From Mycolicibacterium sp. P9-64 (GTDB lineage: Bacteria; Actinomycetota; Actinomycetes; Mycobacteriales; Mycobacteriaceae): a DNA stretch of 64,000 nucleotides. The stretch spans positions 310,001 to 374,000 of the forward strand of contig NZ_NPKO01000005.1 of NCBI RefSeq assembly GCF_008329605.1, written 5' to 3'. Of this stretch, positions 9,889 to 18,787 are shown piece after piece; the first letter of the stretch is position 1, and each line of letters begins with the position of its first letter. A model generated the notes under the pieces. That model was given only the letters and a program-made list of their open reading frames with translations, did no database searches and was not told the DNA's origin. The position numbers were made by a program, and so were the translations under genes.

Positions 9889-11840
9889 GCACCGACACGA
9901 TCGACACGATCGAGACCTTCGACGAGAGCTCTTCTGGGGCAAGCGATCACCCGCTCAACCCGCTGAGCGTCGACGAGATCCGGGCCGTCCGGCAGATCGT
10001 CGACGCCAACGGTCTGCTCGGGGCCGACGTCCGCTTCGTCTTCGTCGCGCTCGACGAACCGCACAAGAAGATCGTGCAGGCTTATCGGCCGGGCGATCCG
10101 ATCGACCGCAGAGCCCGAGTCCTGTTGCTGGATCGTGCCACCGGCCTGGGCAGCGACCTGGTGGTGTCGGTGACCAACGACCGCATCGACTCCCAGGCGG
10201 CCGTCGACGGCACGGCCAACGGCCACGTACCGATCCTCGATCAGGAATTCGACGACATCGAGTCGTTCCTGCTCGAGTGCCCAGAGTGGCTGGCGGCCAT
10301 GAGCAAGCGCGAGCTCGACCCCGCCAAGGTGCGAGCGGTGCCGTTGTCGGCGGGCGTATTTGGCCACGAGGACGAGGTGGGCAAGCGCATCGTGCGGGTG
10401 CTCGCGTTCTACCAGTACGACGCCGCCGACCTGCCGTGGGCGCACCCGATCGACGGCGTGGTCGCCTACGTCGACCTGACCGGGCGCACCGTGGTCAAGG
10501 TGATCGACGAGATCAACCTGCCCCTGCCCACGGAACGGGGGGAGTGGGACGCCGAGCCGCATGCGGTTCCGGCGCGCACCGACCTCAAGCCCATCGAGAT
10601 CACTCAGCCCGAAGGTGCCAGCTTCACCGTCGACGGCAACCAGATCACCTGGGCCGATTGGTCATTCCGGTTCGGCTTCGACGTCAGGGAGGGTTTGACG
10701 CTGCACCAGTTGTCGCTGCGCGACGGCGATCGGGAACGGCCGGTGGTCTACCGCGCATCGGTCGCCGAGATGGTGGTGCCCTATGCCGATCCGTCACCGG
10801 TTCGGTACTGGCAGAACTACTTCGATCAGGGTGAGTACCTGTTCGGCCGTTACACCAACTCGTTGGAGCTGGGCTGCGACTGCCTCGGTGAGATCAAGTA
10901 CTTCGACGTCGCCATCGCCGACGAGGATGGCAATCCCAGGGTCATGAAGAACGCGATTTGTCTGCACGAAGAGGACTACGGCGTGCTGTGGAAGCACACC
11001 GACATGTTCAACGAGATGGCCGAGACCCGACGGTCACGCCGGCTCGTCATCTCCTTCTTCCTGACGATCGGCAACTACGACTACGGGTTCTACTGGTACC
11101 TGTACCTCGACGGCACCATCCAGCTCGAGGCCAAGGCGACCGGCATCGTCTTCGCCTCGGCCTACCGGGGACCCGACGGCTACTCCACCGAGATGGCACC
11201 GGGGCTGGGCGCCCCGTTCCACCAGCACATGTTCTCGGCACGGCTGGACATGTCGGTCGACGGCGACGTGAACGTGGTCGAGGAGGTCGACGCGGTTGCG
11301 GTCCCGATGGGCCCGGACAACCCGTGGGGCAACGCCTTCCGGCCGCAGCGCACCAAGCTGACCCGCGAGTCGGAGGGCATGAGGATCGCCGACAATCTCA
11401 AGGCGCGGGTCTGGCACATCACCAACCCGACCAAGCAGAACCGGTTGGGCCAGAACACCGGCTACGCGCTGCACCCGGAGGGGCAGCCCGTGCTGCTCGC
11501 CGATCCGTCCAGCTCGATCGCCAAGCGGGCCGCATTTGCGACCAAGCACCTCTGGGTCACCAAATACGATCCCGCGGAGCGCTATTCGGCAGGCGACTTC
11601 GTGAACCAGCACCCTGGTGACGGCGGCCTTCCGTCGTTCGTCGCACAGGACCGCAACATCGACGGCGAAGACATCGTCGTGTGGCACACGTTCGGTCTCA
11701 CGCACTTCCCGCGGCCCGAGGACTGGCCGATCATGCCCGTCGACTACGCCGGGTTCAAGCTGAAGCCGGTCGGATTCTTCGACCGCAATCCCAGCTTGAA
11801 CGCACCGGTGGCGCCGAAGTCGCACTGCTGCGAGAGTTGA
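9885..11840 (+). CDS. Copper-containing primary-amine oxidase
   Basis: This 651-residue protein is a full copper amine oxidase. Tyr398 in TIGNYDYG is the topaquinone precursor (consensus N-Y-D/E-Y). The copper ligands are visible as HQHMFSARLDM and, near the C-terminus, WHTFGLTHFPR. The catalytic aspartate region is YFDQGEYLFGRYTNSLELGCDCLGEI. It deaminates primary amines to aldehyde, ammonia and hydrogen peroxide. There is no signal peptide, as usual for actinobacterial members. AAGGAG precedes the ATG at 9885, which overlaps the permease stop. With the ALDH it forms an amine-to-acid pathway. Confidence 0.92.
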   Translation: MSTDTIDTIETFDESSSGASDHPLNPLSVDEIRAVRQIVDANGLLGADVRFVFVALDEPHKKIVQAYRPGDPIDRRARVLLLDRATGLGSDLVVSVTNDRIDSQAAVDGTANGHVPILDQEFDDIESFLLECPEWLAAMSKRELDPAKVRAVPLSAGVFGHEDEVGKRIVRVLAFYQYDAADLPWAHPIDGVVAYVDLTGRTVVKVIDEINLPLPTERGEWDAEPHAVPARTDLKPIEITQPEGASFTVDGNQITWADWSFRFGFDVREGLTLHQLSLRDGDRERPVVYRASVAEMVVPYADPSPVRYWQNYFDQGEYLFGRYTNSLELGCDCLGEIKYFDVAIADEDGNPRVMKNAICLHEEDYGVLWKHTDMFNEMAETRRSRRLVISFFLTIGNYDYGFYWYLYLDGTIQLEAKATGIVFASAYRGPDGYSTEMAPGLGAPFHQHMFSARLDMSVDGDVNVVEEVDAVAVPMGPDNPWGNAFRPQRTKLTRESEGMRIADNLKARVWHITNPTKQNRLGQNTGYALHPEGQPVLLADPSSSIAKRAAFATKHLWVTKYDPAERYSAGDFVNQHPGDGGLPSFVAQDRNIDGEDIVVWHTFGLTHFPRPEDWPIMPVDYAGFKLKPVGFFDRNPSLNAPVAPKSHCCES

Positions 11841-11844
11841 ACTC

Positions 11845-12258
11845 ATGCCTACCGCGACCACGTCCGCCGTTCTCGGGCGGCGGACGTGTGCGCTGGTGGC
11901 GGTGTGCTCGGCGGTGGTACACGGGCTGATGCTCGGCGGGTCCGCCAACCCGGCCCTCGCCGTCCTCGTCGTCGCGATGATGGGCGTGTGCCTGTTCTGC
12001 GCCCGTGATCTGTGGACGGTGGGTTCGACGCGGGCATGGTGCCTCGTCGCGGTGATGAACCTCGGCATGATCGCGGTGCACTGGTCAGTGCCGGGTCATC
12101 ACCACACCGGCGTGATCAGCACCGTCGCGCCGACCGCGTCGACGCTGATGACCGTCGCGACGACGCTCTCGGTGCTCGAAGCGGTGGCTGCCACCGCGGT
12201 GCTCTACGTCCAGAGCAGGGGCCGCGCCGTCAGCTTGGCGAAGCCTTCGGCGGCGTGA
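11845..12258 (+). CDS. Small membrane protein of the amine cluster, unknown function
   Basis: This is a 137-residue protein with four hydrophobic helices (about residues 12-34, 36-53, 64-80 and 100-125) and a short His-rich loop, PGHHHTG, between the third and fourth. It starts 4 nt after the amine oxidase stop, so it is almost certainly in the same operon. The His cluster and the copper enzyme upstream make a metal-handling role conceivable, but I do not recognise the family. Its end overlaps the convergent VOC gene by 29 nt. Confidence 0.65.
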   Translation: MPTATTSAVLGRRTCALVAVCSAVVHGLMLGGSANPALAVLVVAMMGVCLFCARDLWTVGSTRAWCLVAVMNLGMIAVHWSVPGHHHTGVISTVAPTASTLMTVATTLSVLEAVAATAVLYVQSRGRAVSLAKPSAA

Positions 12259-13075
12259 ACTGGCTCAGCACGAACGAGGCGCCCTGCGGATCGCGGATCG
12301 TTGCGGTCTTGGTCCACTCGGCGTCCTCGCTGTCGACGATCGTGCCGCCGAGTTCCTCGGCGGTGGTCGCGGAGGCGTCCCGGTCGCCGACGGCGAAGGT
12401 CACCTGCCAGAGTTCGGGATGACCCTGAGGGATGATGCCCATCCAGGCCACCGCGTCCTCGAACCCAGGTGGCGCGCTGACGTCGGCTAGCCGCGCCATG
12501 ACGTCGGGATCGACCGTCGCGGCGAGGTGAGCGCCGTAGCCCGGCCTGCGGATCAAGGTCGCGAACCCGATGTCGTCGACCTCCCAACCGAACACCTGCG
12601 AATAGAACGTGGCGGCGGTGTGTGGATCCGTCGTGAGCAGGTCGCTGAAGTTCCACGTCCCCGGCGCGTTGACCAGTTGCGCGCCAAGCCGTTTGCGTGC
12701 CTGCCACAGCCGGAACTCGGCCCCACGGGGATCGACGCACACGGCGAGCCGCCCACCGGGTCCGGCGTCGACCGGGGCAAGGGTGACGGTGCCGCTCGCG
12801 GCGTCGACGGCCTTGGCGGTGGCGTCGGCGTCGTCGACGGCGATGTAGGTGCGCCACGTGACCGGCTCGTCGTCGGACTCTGCTGACGCGATCGCGGCGA
12901 CGTCCTTCCCGTCGATGGTGGCGATCAGGTAGCTGCCTGGAGCCTCGGCGGGAATCGCGTCGGTGAACGTCCAGTCGAAGAGGCCTGCGTAGAAGCGCTT
13001 GGCCTCGTCGACGTCGTGGGCGACGGTGTCGATCCAGCTGGGCACGCCGTGTGGGTACGTCTTCGATTGGTCCAC
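12230..13075 (-). CDS. Two-domain VOC (glyoxalase/bleomycin-resistance fold) protein
   Basis: This 281-residue protein is a tandem of two VOC modules. The first begins PSWIDTVAHDVDEAKRFYAGLFDWTF and ends DPRGAEFRLWQ; the second begins WNFSDLLTTDPHTAATFYSQVFGWEV and ends DPQGASFVLSQF. The module borders are typical of mycobacterial two-domain VOC proteins such as Rv0911, of which a closer relative sits at 55234. The family includes metal-dependent isomerases, dioxygenases and binding proteins; no substrate can be assigned. It lies 37 nt downstream of the flavin monooxygenase on the same strand. Confidence 0.78.
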   Translation of the reverse strand: MDQSKTYPHGVPSWIDTVAHDVDEAKRFYAGLFDWTFTDAIPAEAPGSYLIATIDGKDVAAIASAESDDEPVTWRTYIAVDDADATAKAVDAASGTVTLAPVDAGPGGRLAVCVDPRGAEFRLWQARKRLGAQLVNAPGTWNFSDLLTTDPHTAATFYSQVFGWEVDDIGFATLIRRPGYGAHLAATVDPDVMARLADVSAPPGFEDAVAWMGIIPQGHPELWQVTFAVGDRDASATTAEELGGTIVDSEDAEWTKTATIRDPQGASFVLSQFTPPKASPS

Positions 13076-13112
13076 GAGGTCATGGTTCCCGATGCCACCG
13101 ACACGTCAAACG

Positions 13113-14252
13113 TCAGCGGTACACCAGGCCCGACAGCCGCCATGCCAGCGCCCGCCGAACCGCGGGGATGCGCCCTGCTACGCCCATCGCGGTGTTGCGG
13201 ATCGGTCGAAGGCCGCGCGGCAACGTCGCCATCCTGGTGAGCCGGTCGGTCAGCGTGATCACCTGCTGCGCGATCGACCGCCGGGCCGCCGCGTAGTCGT
13301 CGAGCACGGTGTCGGGGGCACCACGGACGACGCGGGTCAGCGCATCTGCCAGGGCGACGGCGTCCTGCACGCCAAGGTTCATGCCCTGCCCGCCGGCGGG
13401 GCTGTGCACGTGGGCGGCGTCGCCCGCGAGCAGGATCCGGCCCGAGCGGTAGGTGTCGGCGACGCGGTGGTGGATGCGGAAGCGCGAACCCCACACCACG
13501 TCCGTGACCGTCATCCGACCGGCGCCGTAGCCGCGGTCGTCGAGGATCCGCTGGACGAAGTCGGCCGACGGCACCTCGGGGGCATCGTCGACGGGGGCGA
13601 CGATCCGGAATGCGCCGTTGGGCAGGGGCGCGACGACCGTGAGTCCTGCTGCCGCCCAGAACAACACGACCTCGTCGGCCGGGGCGTCGCCGCTCAGGTG
13701 CACGTCGGCGAGTACGAACGATTGCTCGTACTCGTCGCCGTGGAAGCCGATGCCTGCCTGCTCGCGCACGGTGCTGTGCATGCCGTCCGAACCGACGACG
13801 TAGGCGGCGCGGACGACGTCGCCGTCGTCGAACGTGGCGGTGATCCCGTCGGCGTCCCGAGTGACGGTGGCGAGCATCTTGGGCCGGATCACTTCGCCGC
13901 CGAGCTCGACGACCCGTTCGAGAAGTAGCCGCTCGGTGTCGTTCTGGGGGAGCAGCAGCGTGTACGGATAGGCGCTGGGCAGCGTGCTGAAGTCGATCGG
14001 GATGAGGACCTTTTTGCCGTCCCTGATGGTGAAGCGCGGCGCTTGCACGCCCTCCTTGACCATCCGGCGGGCGACGTCGAGGCCTTCGAGCACCTCGAGG
14101 GTGCGCGCGTTGATGGCGCCTGCGCGTGACGTGTTGGCGCCTTCGGCCTGTCGGTCGACGATCGTCGCTCTGATGCCGTTGGCCAGCAGTGATGCGGCCA
14201 GGGTCAGGCCCGTGGGGCCCGCACCCACGATGAGGACGTCGGTGTCGTTCAT
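13113..14252 (-). CDS. FAD-dependent aromatic-type monooxygenase (PHBH fold)
   Basis: This 379-residue flavoprotein has the N-terminal FAD dinucleotide fold VLIVGAGPTGLTLAASLLANG, the DG motif (GSDGMHSTVREQAG) and the second FAD motif GRILLAGDAAHVHSPAGGQGMNLG. These three motifs define the PHBH-type hydroxylases, which use NAD(P)H and O2. The ATG at 14252 is preceded by AGGAGA. The gene is divergent from a TetR regulator across Tn-like GCCAAC/GTTGGC palindromes, a common arrangement for antibiotic- or phenol-modifying monooxygenases. The substrate is unknown. Confidence 0.85.
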   Translation of the reverse strand: MNDTDVLIVGAGPTGLTLAASLLANGIRATIVDRQAEGANTSRAGAINARTLEVLEGLDVARRMVKEGVQAPRFTIRDGKKVLIPIDFSTLPSAYPYTLLLPQNDTERLLLERVVELGGEVIRPKMLATVTRDADGITATFDDGDVVRAAYVVGSDGMHSTVREQAGIGFHGDEYEQSFVLADVHLSGDAPADEVVLFWAAAGLTVVAPLPNGAFRIVAPVDDAPEVPSADFVQRILDDRGYGAGRMTVTDVVWGSRFRIHHRVADTYRSGRILLAGDAAHVHSPAGGQGMNLGVQDAVALADALTRVVRGAPDTVLDDYAAARRSIAQQVITLTDRLTRMATLPRGLRPIRNTAMGVAGRIPAVRRALAWRLSGLVYR

Positions 14253-14275
14253 CGGATTCTCCTGTCTCGTAGTTT

Positions 14276-14338
14276 TGCCAACGCATGTTGGCATTTCCAT
14301 GGTGCGCCTCACCGCTAGAAAAGTCAACAACTGTTGGC
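14276..14338. promoter_or_regulatory. Paired palindromic operators between monooxygenase and tetR
   Basis: TGCCAACGCATGTTGGCA (14276-14293) has 7-bp perfect arms, TGCCAAC/GTTGGCA. GTCAACAACTGTTGGC (14323-14338) is a looser copy, and a lone GTTGGC half-site follows directly before the tetR ATG. The set covers the whole divergent promoter region and is a convincing TetR operator array. Confidence 0.6.
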
Positions 14339-14352
14339 CTACACTCGTTGGC

Positions 14353-14892
14353 ATGGGTAGGAAGGCAGATCAGACCAAGGGCGTCATCCTCGCCGCGGCA
14401 CGGGAGCGCTTCGCCGAATCGGGGTACGAGGCCGCCACCATCAGGGCCATCGCCGCGGACGCGAACATCGACCCGTCGATGGTGATGCGCTACTTCGGCA
14501 ACAAGGAGCAACTGTTCGCCGCGGCCGCGGAGTTCGACCTGCGCTTCCCGGATCTCACCGGCATCGTGCGTTCCGAGGTGGGCACGGCGATGGTGTCGCA
14601 TTTCCTGGCGCGTTGGGAGGAGGACGATGCCCTCATCGTGCTGCTGCGTTCGGCCACCACGAATGCCGAAGCGGCCCAACGCATGAAGGAGATCTTCGCG
14701 GCGCAGCTGATGCCGGCGATCGCGAAGCTAGTGCCCGACGAAGCGCCGCGGCGCACCGGCTTGATCGCCACTCAGGTGCTGGGCATGGCACTGAGCCGGT
14801 ACGTGCTCAAGCTGCCGCCCGTCGTGGCGATGAGCCGCGAGGAACTGATCGATTGGCTGGGGCCGACGCTGCAGCGTTACGCGCTCGGCTAG
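14353..14892 (+). CDS. TetR-family regulator; its 3' end is the left border of the C1 island
   Basis: This 179-residue TetR protein has an HTH (residues about 10-55: ILAAARERFAESGYEAATIRAIAADANIDPSMVMRYFGNKEQL) and a C-terminal domain ending SREELIDWLGPTLQRYALG. The ATG at 14353 directly follows operator half-sites. It likely represses the divergent monooxygenase. The last 93 nt of the gene (14797-14889) recur in decayed form 25 kb away at 39705-39775, which marks the gene as the insertion target of the intervening block. Confidence 0.85.
   Translation: MGRKADQTKGVILAAARERFAESGYEAATIRAIAADANIDPSMVMRYFGNKEQLFAAAAEFDLRFPDLTGIVRSEVGTAMVSHFLARWEEDDALIVLLRSATTNAEAAQRMKEIFAAQLMPAIAKLVPDEAPRRTGLIATQVLGMALSRYVLKLPPVVAMSREELIDWLGPTLQRYALG
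14797..14889. repeat. Left copy of island-flanking direct repeat (tetR 3' end)
   Basis: This stretch aligns with 39705-39775 over 71 positions with three mismatches, plus two gaps of 10 and 12 nt in the right copy. The shared text is the coding sequence for the tetR C-terminus. After the last shared GGC the two copies diverge: TAG here, GAGTAA on the right. Confidence 0.85.
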
Positions 14893-14898
14893 CCGTTG

Positions 14899-15711
14899 TC
14901 ATGCACCCAGCTCGATTTCGTACCTCGGGGCGGGGGAACCCAGGGGTGAAGAAGTCAGTGCGCCATAGCGATCCGCGTCGCTGAACACGCCGTGGACCTC
15001 GTGGCGGCCGATTCGCCGCAACGCCTCGTGTGCACCCGCGCCGAGCAGGCCCCGCTCGTCGAGGGCATACAGCAGGCCGACGCTCAAGGCCCGGCCGACA
15101 CTGTGGGTGGCGCCGACATTGGCGGCACGGCGGTTATGGACGAACGAACCGCCTCTGAAGTATCCGACGTAGCCACCCCGGTCGTCGGTCAACGCGATGA
15201 TCGCGGGACCGCGCGCCATGAGCCAGCGGACCGCGTCGCCGTGCCGCTCACCGCGACGCAGTGACGCCAGGTCGCATTCACTCATCGTGACGATGTCGCT
15301 GCACCCGATCATGAACTCGATCGCCGTCCGGTCCGATGTCGAAAGACCATTGGAGGCCTCGATGTTCAAGTCGTAGCTCACCGTCGCGGCCGTGCGGTCC
15401 CGCTTGGCCAGCAGCGCCGCCGTTCCGGCGGCATCCGGGCCCCGTGAGACGGCACCGGATGAGCGCACGTGCATGTGACTCCGCCGATCGTCCGGCCGCG
15501 CGGGGGGTGTTGGCCGGAGGTGCGGCGACATGCCGAGATATGTCTGCGGAAGGTGCTGGGCCGACAGCGACGGGACGTCGATTGCCGTGGCGCCGAGTCG
15601 TCGGAGACGACGAGAGACGTCGGCCCGGTGCCCTCCAGATCCCCTCGGGACCCGATGACCGTTCACGACGGGTGTGGAGCCGTCGTCGATCACGAAGATC
15701 TCAGTTCGCAT
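14899..15711 (-). CDS. Degenerate PfkB-family sugar kinase, probably inactive
   Basis: This 270-residue product aligns by eye with bacterial fructokinase-like PfkB kinases (segments TVSYDLNIE, SDIVTMSECDLASL, WLMARGPAIIALTDDRGG). The second PfkB signature, normally DTVGAGDAF with the catalytic Asp, reads NVGATHSVGRA, and the N-terminal GG signature and about 80 residues of the lid/substrate region are reduced or missing. Loss of the catalytic Asp predicts no kinase activity, so it may be a pseudogene in progress. The ATG at 15711 follows GGAGAGGAAGAG. It lies at the island's left edge; an intact ancestor could have phosphorylated fructose 6-phosphate or another sugar of the RuMP cycle, which is inference. 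Confidence 0.6.
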   Translation of the reverse strand: MRTEIFVIDDGSTPVVNGHRVPRGSGGHRADVSRRLRRLGATAIDVPSLSAQHLPQTYLGMSPHLRPTPPARPDDRRSHMHVRSSGAVSRGPDAAGTAALLAKRDRTAATVSYDLNIEASNGLSTSDRTAIEFMIGCSDIVTMSECDLASLRRGERHGDAVRWLMARGPAIIALTDDRGGYVGYFRGGSFVHNRRAANVGATHSVGRALSVGLLYALDERGLLGAGAHEALRRIGRHEVHGVFSDADRYGALTSSPLGSPAPRYEIELGA

Positions 15712-16048
15712 GGCTCTTCCTCTCCGGCTTTCCTCGGTGTGACCCAGAGCACACCAGTGACCGGGTCTGCCGACATCGACCGAATGGGTGAGAGCAGGGG
15801 TGGGATCGTCCCGCAAGGGTGTCCCGTCGCGGCCACGCCCTCCCGTGAACCGCAGGTCAAGGGCATACCTACCCGACTGGGTGGAACCACGAACGGTACT
15901 CAGAAGCCCATGGGCGGTGCCCCAGCCCGGGGGAACGGTCATTGGCTGCGCGCTGGGGTCGAATCGCAGGGTCGGGCCGTATCGTGACCGCGGTCACGTC
16001 CGATGCAAGATGTCGCACGTGCCACGTCGGAACGGCCGAGGAGGTGCG
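15712..16048. other. Intergenic region with one strong palindrome
   Basis: This is 337 nt between the divergent degenerate kinase and the dipeptidase. Apart from the palindrome at 15983-15998 I see no gene, RNA or terminator. An open frame running through it from 15788 has no protein-like features before the dipeptidase start. Confidence 0.5.
15983..15998. promoter_or_regulatory. Perfect 16-bp palindrome upstream of dipeptidase
   Basis: CGTGACCGCGGTCACG is its own reverse complement and ends 50 nt before the dipeptidase ATG. The GTGACC/GGTCAC arms suggest a regulator operator. No regulator gene is adjacent, so the cognate protein is unknown. Confidence 0.5.
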
Positions 16049-17140
16049 ATGACGTTGGTGATCGATGGCCACAACGATCTCGCCTGGGCGATGCGCGAGG
16101 AGTACGACGCTGACCTGGACGCCGTCGACCTGACCGCGTACGTCCCCGAACTGCACACGGACCTGAAGCGGCTGGAGGCCGGTGGCGTCACTGCGCAGTT
16201 CTGGTCGGTGTACGTCTCCCCGGAGCGCTTCGTCGGGCCCTCGGCCGTGGTTGCGACGCTTGAGCAGATCGACTTCGTGCGGCGCCTGGTGGCTCGCTAC
16301 CCCGACCGGCTGGTGTTGGCAACCACTGCCGACGACGTGGAAGCCTCCGGCGACCGGATCGCATCGCTGTTGGGCGTGGAGGGTGGCCATTGCATCGACG
16401 GATCGCTGGCGGTCCTGCGCGTGATGCGCGCGTTGGGGGTTCGCTACCTGACCCTGACCCACAACCGGAACGTGCCATGGGCCGACTCGGCGACGGATGA
16501 TCCAGTACTGCACGGATTGTCGCAGTTCGGCGAGGACGTCGTACGCGAGATGAACCGGCTCGGAATGCTGGTCGATCTGTCACACGTGTCGGCAGACGTC
16601 ATGCGGCACGCGCTTCGTGTGACCGCTGCACCTGCGATCTTCAGCCACTCCTCCGCCCGTGCGATCTGCGACCACCCCCGCAACGTGCCCGACGACGTGC
16701 TGACAACCTTGGCGAACAACGACGGCGTGTGCATGGTGACGTTTCTGCCCGCATTCGTCTCACCGGCCGTCACCGGTTGGCACGCGGAGGCGAAGGCAGA
16801 GGCCCGACGCCGCGGAGTGCAGAAGGGCGAGCCGGCCTACGACGCATTGATGACCGAGCTTGCCCAATTGTCGCCACCCCCCGTCGCCACGTTGGCGCAG
16901 GTCGTGGCACACATCGAGCACGTGCGCGAGGTTGCTGGCATCGACCACGTCGGCATCGGTGGTGACTATATGGGCGCCGAGGCCATGCCCGAGGGCCTCG
17001 AGGACGTGTCGCGGTATCCGAGGCTCTTCGCTGCGCTCGCCGACCGCAACTGGTCCACGGCTGAGCTGGCAAAGCTGGCAGGCAAGAACACCCTCCGCGT
17101 GCTCAGGGTGGCTGAGGACGTCGCCGACCCAGATGGCTGA
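16049..17140 (+). CDS. Membrane-dipeptidase-type zinc peptidase (family M19)
   Basis: This 363-residue protein shows all M19 metal-site motifs in order: HNDL at the N-terminus (residues about 7-10), the bridging Glu in LGVEGGHCIDG, a His in DLSHVS, a His in IFSHSSARAI and the Asp in HVGIGGDYMG. The family hydrolyses dipeptides, including some with unusual C-terminal residues. GAGGAGG precedes the ATG at 16049. It is the only peptidase in the island, and the PQQ genes lack an obvious PqqF/PqqG protease, so a part in breaking down processed PqqA is possible but unproven. No signal peptide is seen. Confidence 0.85.
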   Translation: MTLVIDGHNDLAWAMREEYDADLDAVDLTAYVPELHTDLKRLEAGGVTAQFWSVYVSPERFVGPSAVVATLEQIDFVRRLVARYPDRLVLATTADDVEASGDRIASLLGVEGGHCIDGSLAVLRVMRALGVRYLTLTHNRNVPWADSATDDPVLHGLSQFGEDVVREMNRLGMLVDLSHVSADVMRHALRVTAAPAIFSHSSARAICDHPRNVPDDVLTTLANNDGVCMVTFLPAFVSPAVTGWHAEAKAEARRRGVQKGEPAYDALMTELAQLSPPPVATLAQVVAHIEHVREVAGIDHVGIGGDYMGAEAMPEGLEDVSRYPRLFAALADRNWSTAELAKLAGKNTLRVLRVAEDVADPDG

Positions 17141-17204
17141 CTCTGCGACGCGAGATCGCCGGGAGCGCTGGTCATTTCGTCAACGTCCGCGGCTTCTTTG
17201 CTCG

Positions 17205-17233
17205 ATTGCATCGCAATTTCAAAGGTATATGAT
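17205..17233 (+). promoter_or_regulatory. Candidate sigma-A-type promoter with an ATTGC/GCAAT dyad
   Basis: TTGCAT (17206-17211) and TATGAT (17228-17233) are separated by 16 nt and sit in an unusually AT-rich patch 116 nt upstream of the GAF-LytTR regulator. The -35 box lies in the dyad ATTGC-ATC-GCAAT (17205-17217), a possible regulator site. Confidence 0.35.
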
Positions 17234-17348
17234 TCACATCACACGTAGCTTCTGGCTCATACGCCACTAAGGGCATCGCCCGGACCGCCCACTCAAGGCA
17301 TCCGCGGCTTGGTCAACGCAAGTCCAAAGCACGCAAAGGTGGACCCCG

Positions 17349-18755
17349 ATGACAACGGCACGGCTTCAATCGCTCCCACCCGACACGAACAGAACTGCGC
17401 TTTATGACGCGTGGGAACAATTCGTCAAGGGGGAGGACGACGTCCGTGGTGTGCGGCCCGAGGTGGCGATCTCCTGGCAACGATGTCGGGACCAGTACCG
17501 CGTCGACCCGTTGCTCTCCGAAGCGCCCGCGGCGGTCACGGAGGTCGATCATTCGCTCGAGCACGATGTCGTGTTCGCGGAGCTGGGTTTTCGCGCCGCC
17601 GCCATCGTCCACGAGGTGGCCAAGTTCGGCATCGTGATCATCGCCGACGCCAACGGCAGGGTGCTGGCCGAGTGGGGCGACAAGGCCACCCTCTCGGTCG
17701 CTGCCGGGACCGGCCTCGCGCCGTGGTACTGCTGGGCGGAGAGCGCCGTCGGCACCAATGGGATCGGCACCGCCCTCGGAACGCGAAATCCCCTTTTGAT
17801 CAGGAAGGAAGAACACTGGTGCCAGGCCTTCCACGACTGGACCTGCGCAGGCGTTGCGGTGCGGGACGTGGTGAGCAAGGAACCGATTGCGAGCCTGAAC
17901 ATCTCGACGTTGCGCAACGACATGCCAGCCTCCGCGAGCGGCTGGTTGGCGAACGCCGCCGCACACACCCAGAGCAAACTGCGCATGTGTGCCCGCGACG
18001 GTGGCGCCGAATTGCTCGGTGCGTACAACCACGCCAGGTCACGGTCGTCTCAGCCACTGGCCGCCGTGGACATCGGGGGCAAGGTCGTGGTGGCCGACGA
18101 AATCGCCAGCATCCCGCTCGGAGTGCCGAGTAACTCCCCGGCCGTCGACCCGGCAGTGCGCTGGAATCCAAGGCTTCCGGCCTTCATCGAGGCCATTCGC
18201 TACGCCAGCAAGCAGGCCAATCGCAACCGCGACTGGACCGGCTCGACACAGATCTTCACCCATCTCGCCGACGAACCGTCACCGATCGCGATCCGGCCGG
18301 TGTTCCGCCACCACAATCTGGTCGGACACCTGATCTCCTTCGGCGTCGCCGACGGTGAGCAGATGCCGAGGAGCGAATCGGGCACGCACGCCGAAGCGGG
18401 CACGTCCGCCGACGACCAGACGCGGCGAGTGATCGGCATCCGGAACAACCGCATGGTGCTCCTGCGGGCGCCGGAGGTCCTGTTCGCCGAATCGGACGGC
18501 AACGAAGTGTGGCTGTCCACCGACCAGGGCAGGATGCGGGCCGCGTCGCCCGGCCTTGACAAGCTCGATGGCGAACTGGCCAACGCCGGATTCCTGCGGG
18601 TGCACCGCCAGCACATCGTGAACCTGAACAGGATTCGCGAGGTCGAACGTCGTGACAAGGGCGAGCTGGTCCTGGTCATGGACGACACCGAGAACACGAT
18701 GGTGCCGGTGTCCCGGCGGAGCGTGCGCGCGGTACGCCAAGCGCTCGGCATCTGA
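17349..18755 (+). CDS. GAF-domain regulator with C-terminal LytTR DNA-binding domain
   Basis: The N-terminal 300 residues of this 468-residue protein resemble the sensor half of AcoR/DhaR-type regulators ([20 protein letters not shown], then the GAF signature [20 protein letters not shown]). The C-terminal 100 residues form a LytTR domain ([31 protein letters not shown], then [14 protein letters not shown]). In AcoR/DhaR relatives the sensor activates genes for acetoin or glycerol use; here the sigma-54 module is replaced by LytTR. It lies directly upstream of katG and the quinoprotein operon, so it is a good candidate for sensing an alcohol or aldehyde and activating them. That role is inference. 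Confidence 0.8.
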   Translation: MTTARLQSLPPDTNRTALYDAWEQFVKGEDDVRGVRPEVAISWQRCRDQYRVDPLLSEAPAAVTEVDHSLEHDVVFAELGFRAAAIVHEVAKFGIVIIADANGRVLAEWGDKATLSVAAGTGLAPWYCWAESAVGTNGIGTALGTRNPLLIRKEEHWCQAFHDWTCAGVAVRDVVSKEPIASLNISTLRNDMPASASGWLANAAAHTQSKLRMCARDGGAELLGAYNHARSRSSQPLAAVDIGGKVVVADEIASIPLGVPSNSPAVDPAVRWNPRLPAFIEAIRYASKQANRNRDWTGSTQIFTHLADEPSPIAIRPVFRHHNLVGHLISFGVADGEQMPRSESGTHAEAGTSADDQTRRVIGIRNNRMVLLRAPEVLFAESDGNEVWLSTDQGRMRAASPGLDKLDGELANAGFLRVHRQHIVNLNRIREVERRDKGELVLVMDDTENTMVPVSRRSVRAVRQALGI

Positions 18756-18787
18756 GGTTTGGAAAGTCAGAGAGGAAGGTCCCGCCA

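Noticed and set aside
12925..14679. Long open frame on the minus strand over the VOC/monooxygenase/tetR region
   Set aside because: It runs out of frame through the clear monooxygenase and antisense to tetR, and its product is Arg/Pro/Gly-rich with no domain, as expected for third-position GC bias.
14880..15000. tRNA or integrase attachment site at the left island border
   Set aside because: No cloverleaf, integrase or transposase was found at either border; the duplicated sequence is only the tetR coding end.
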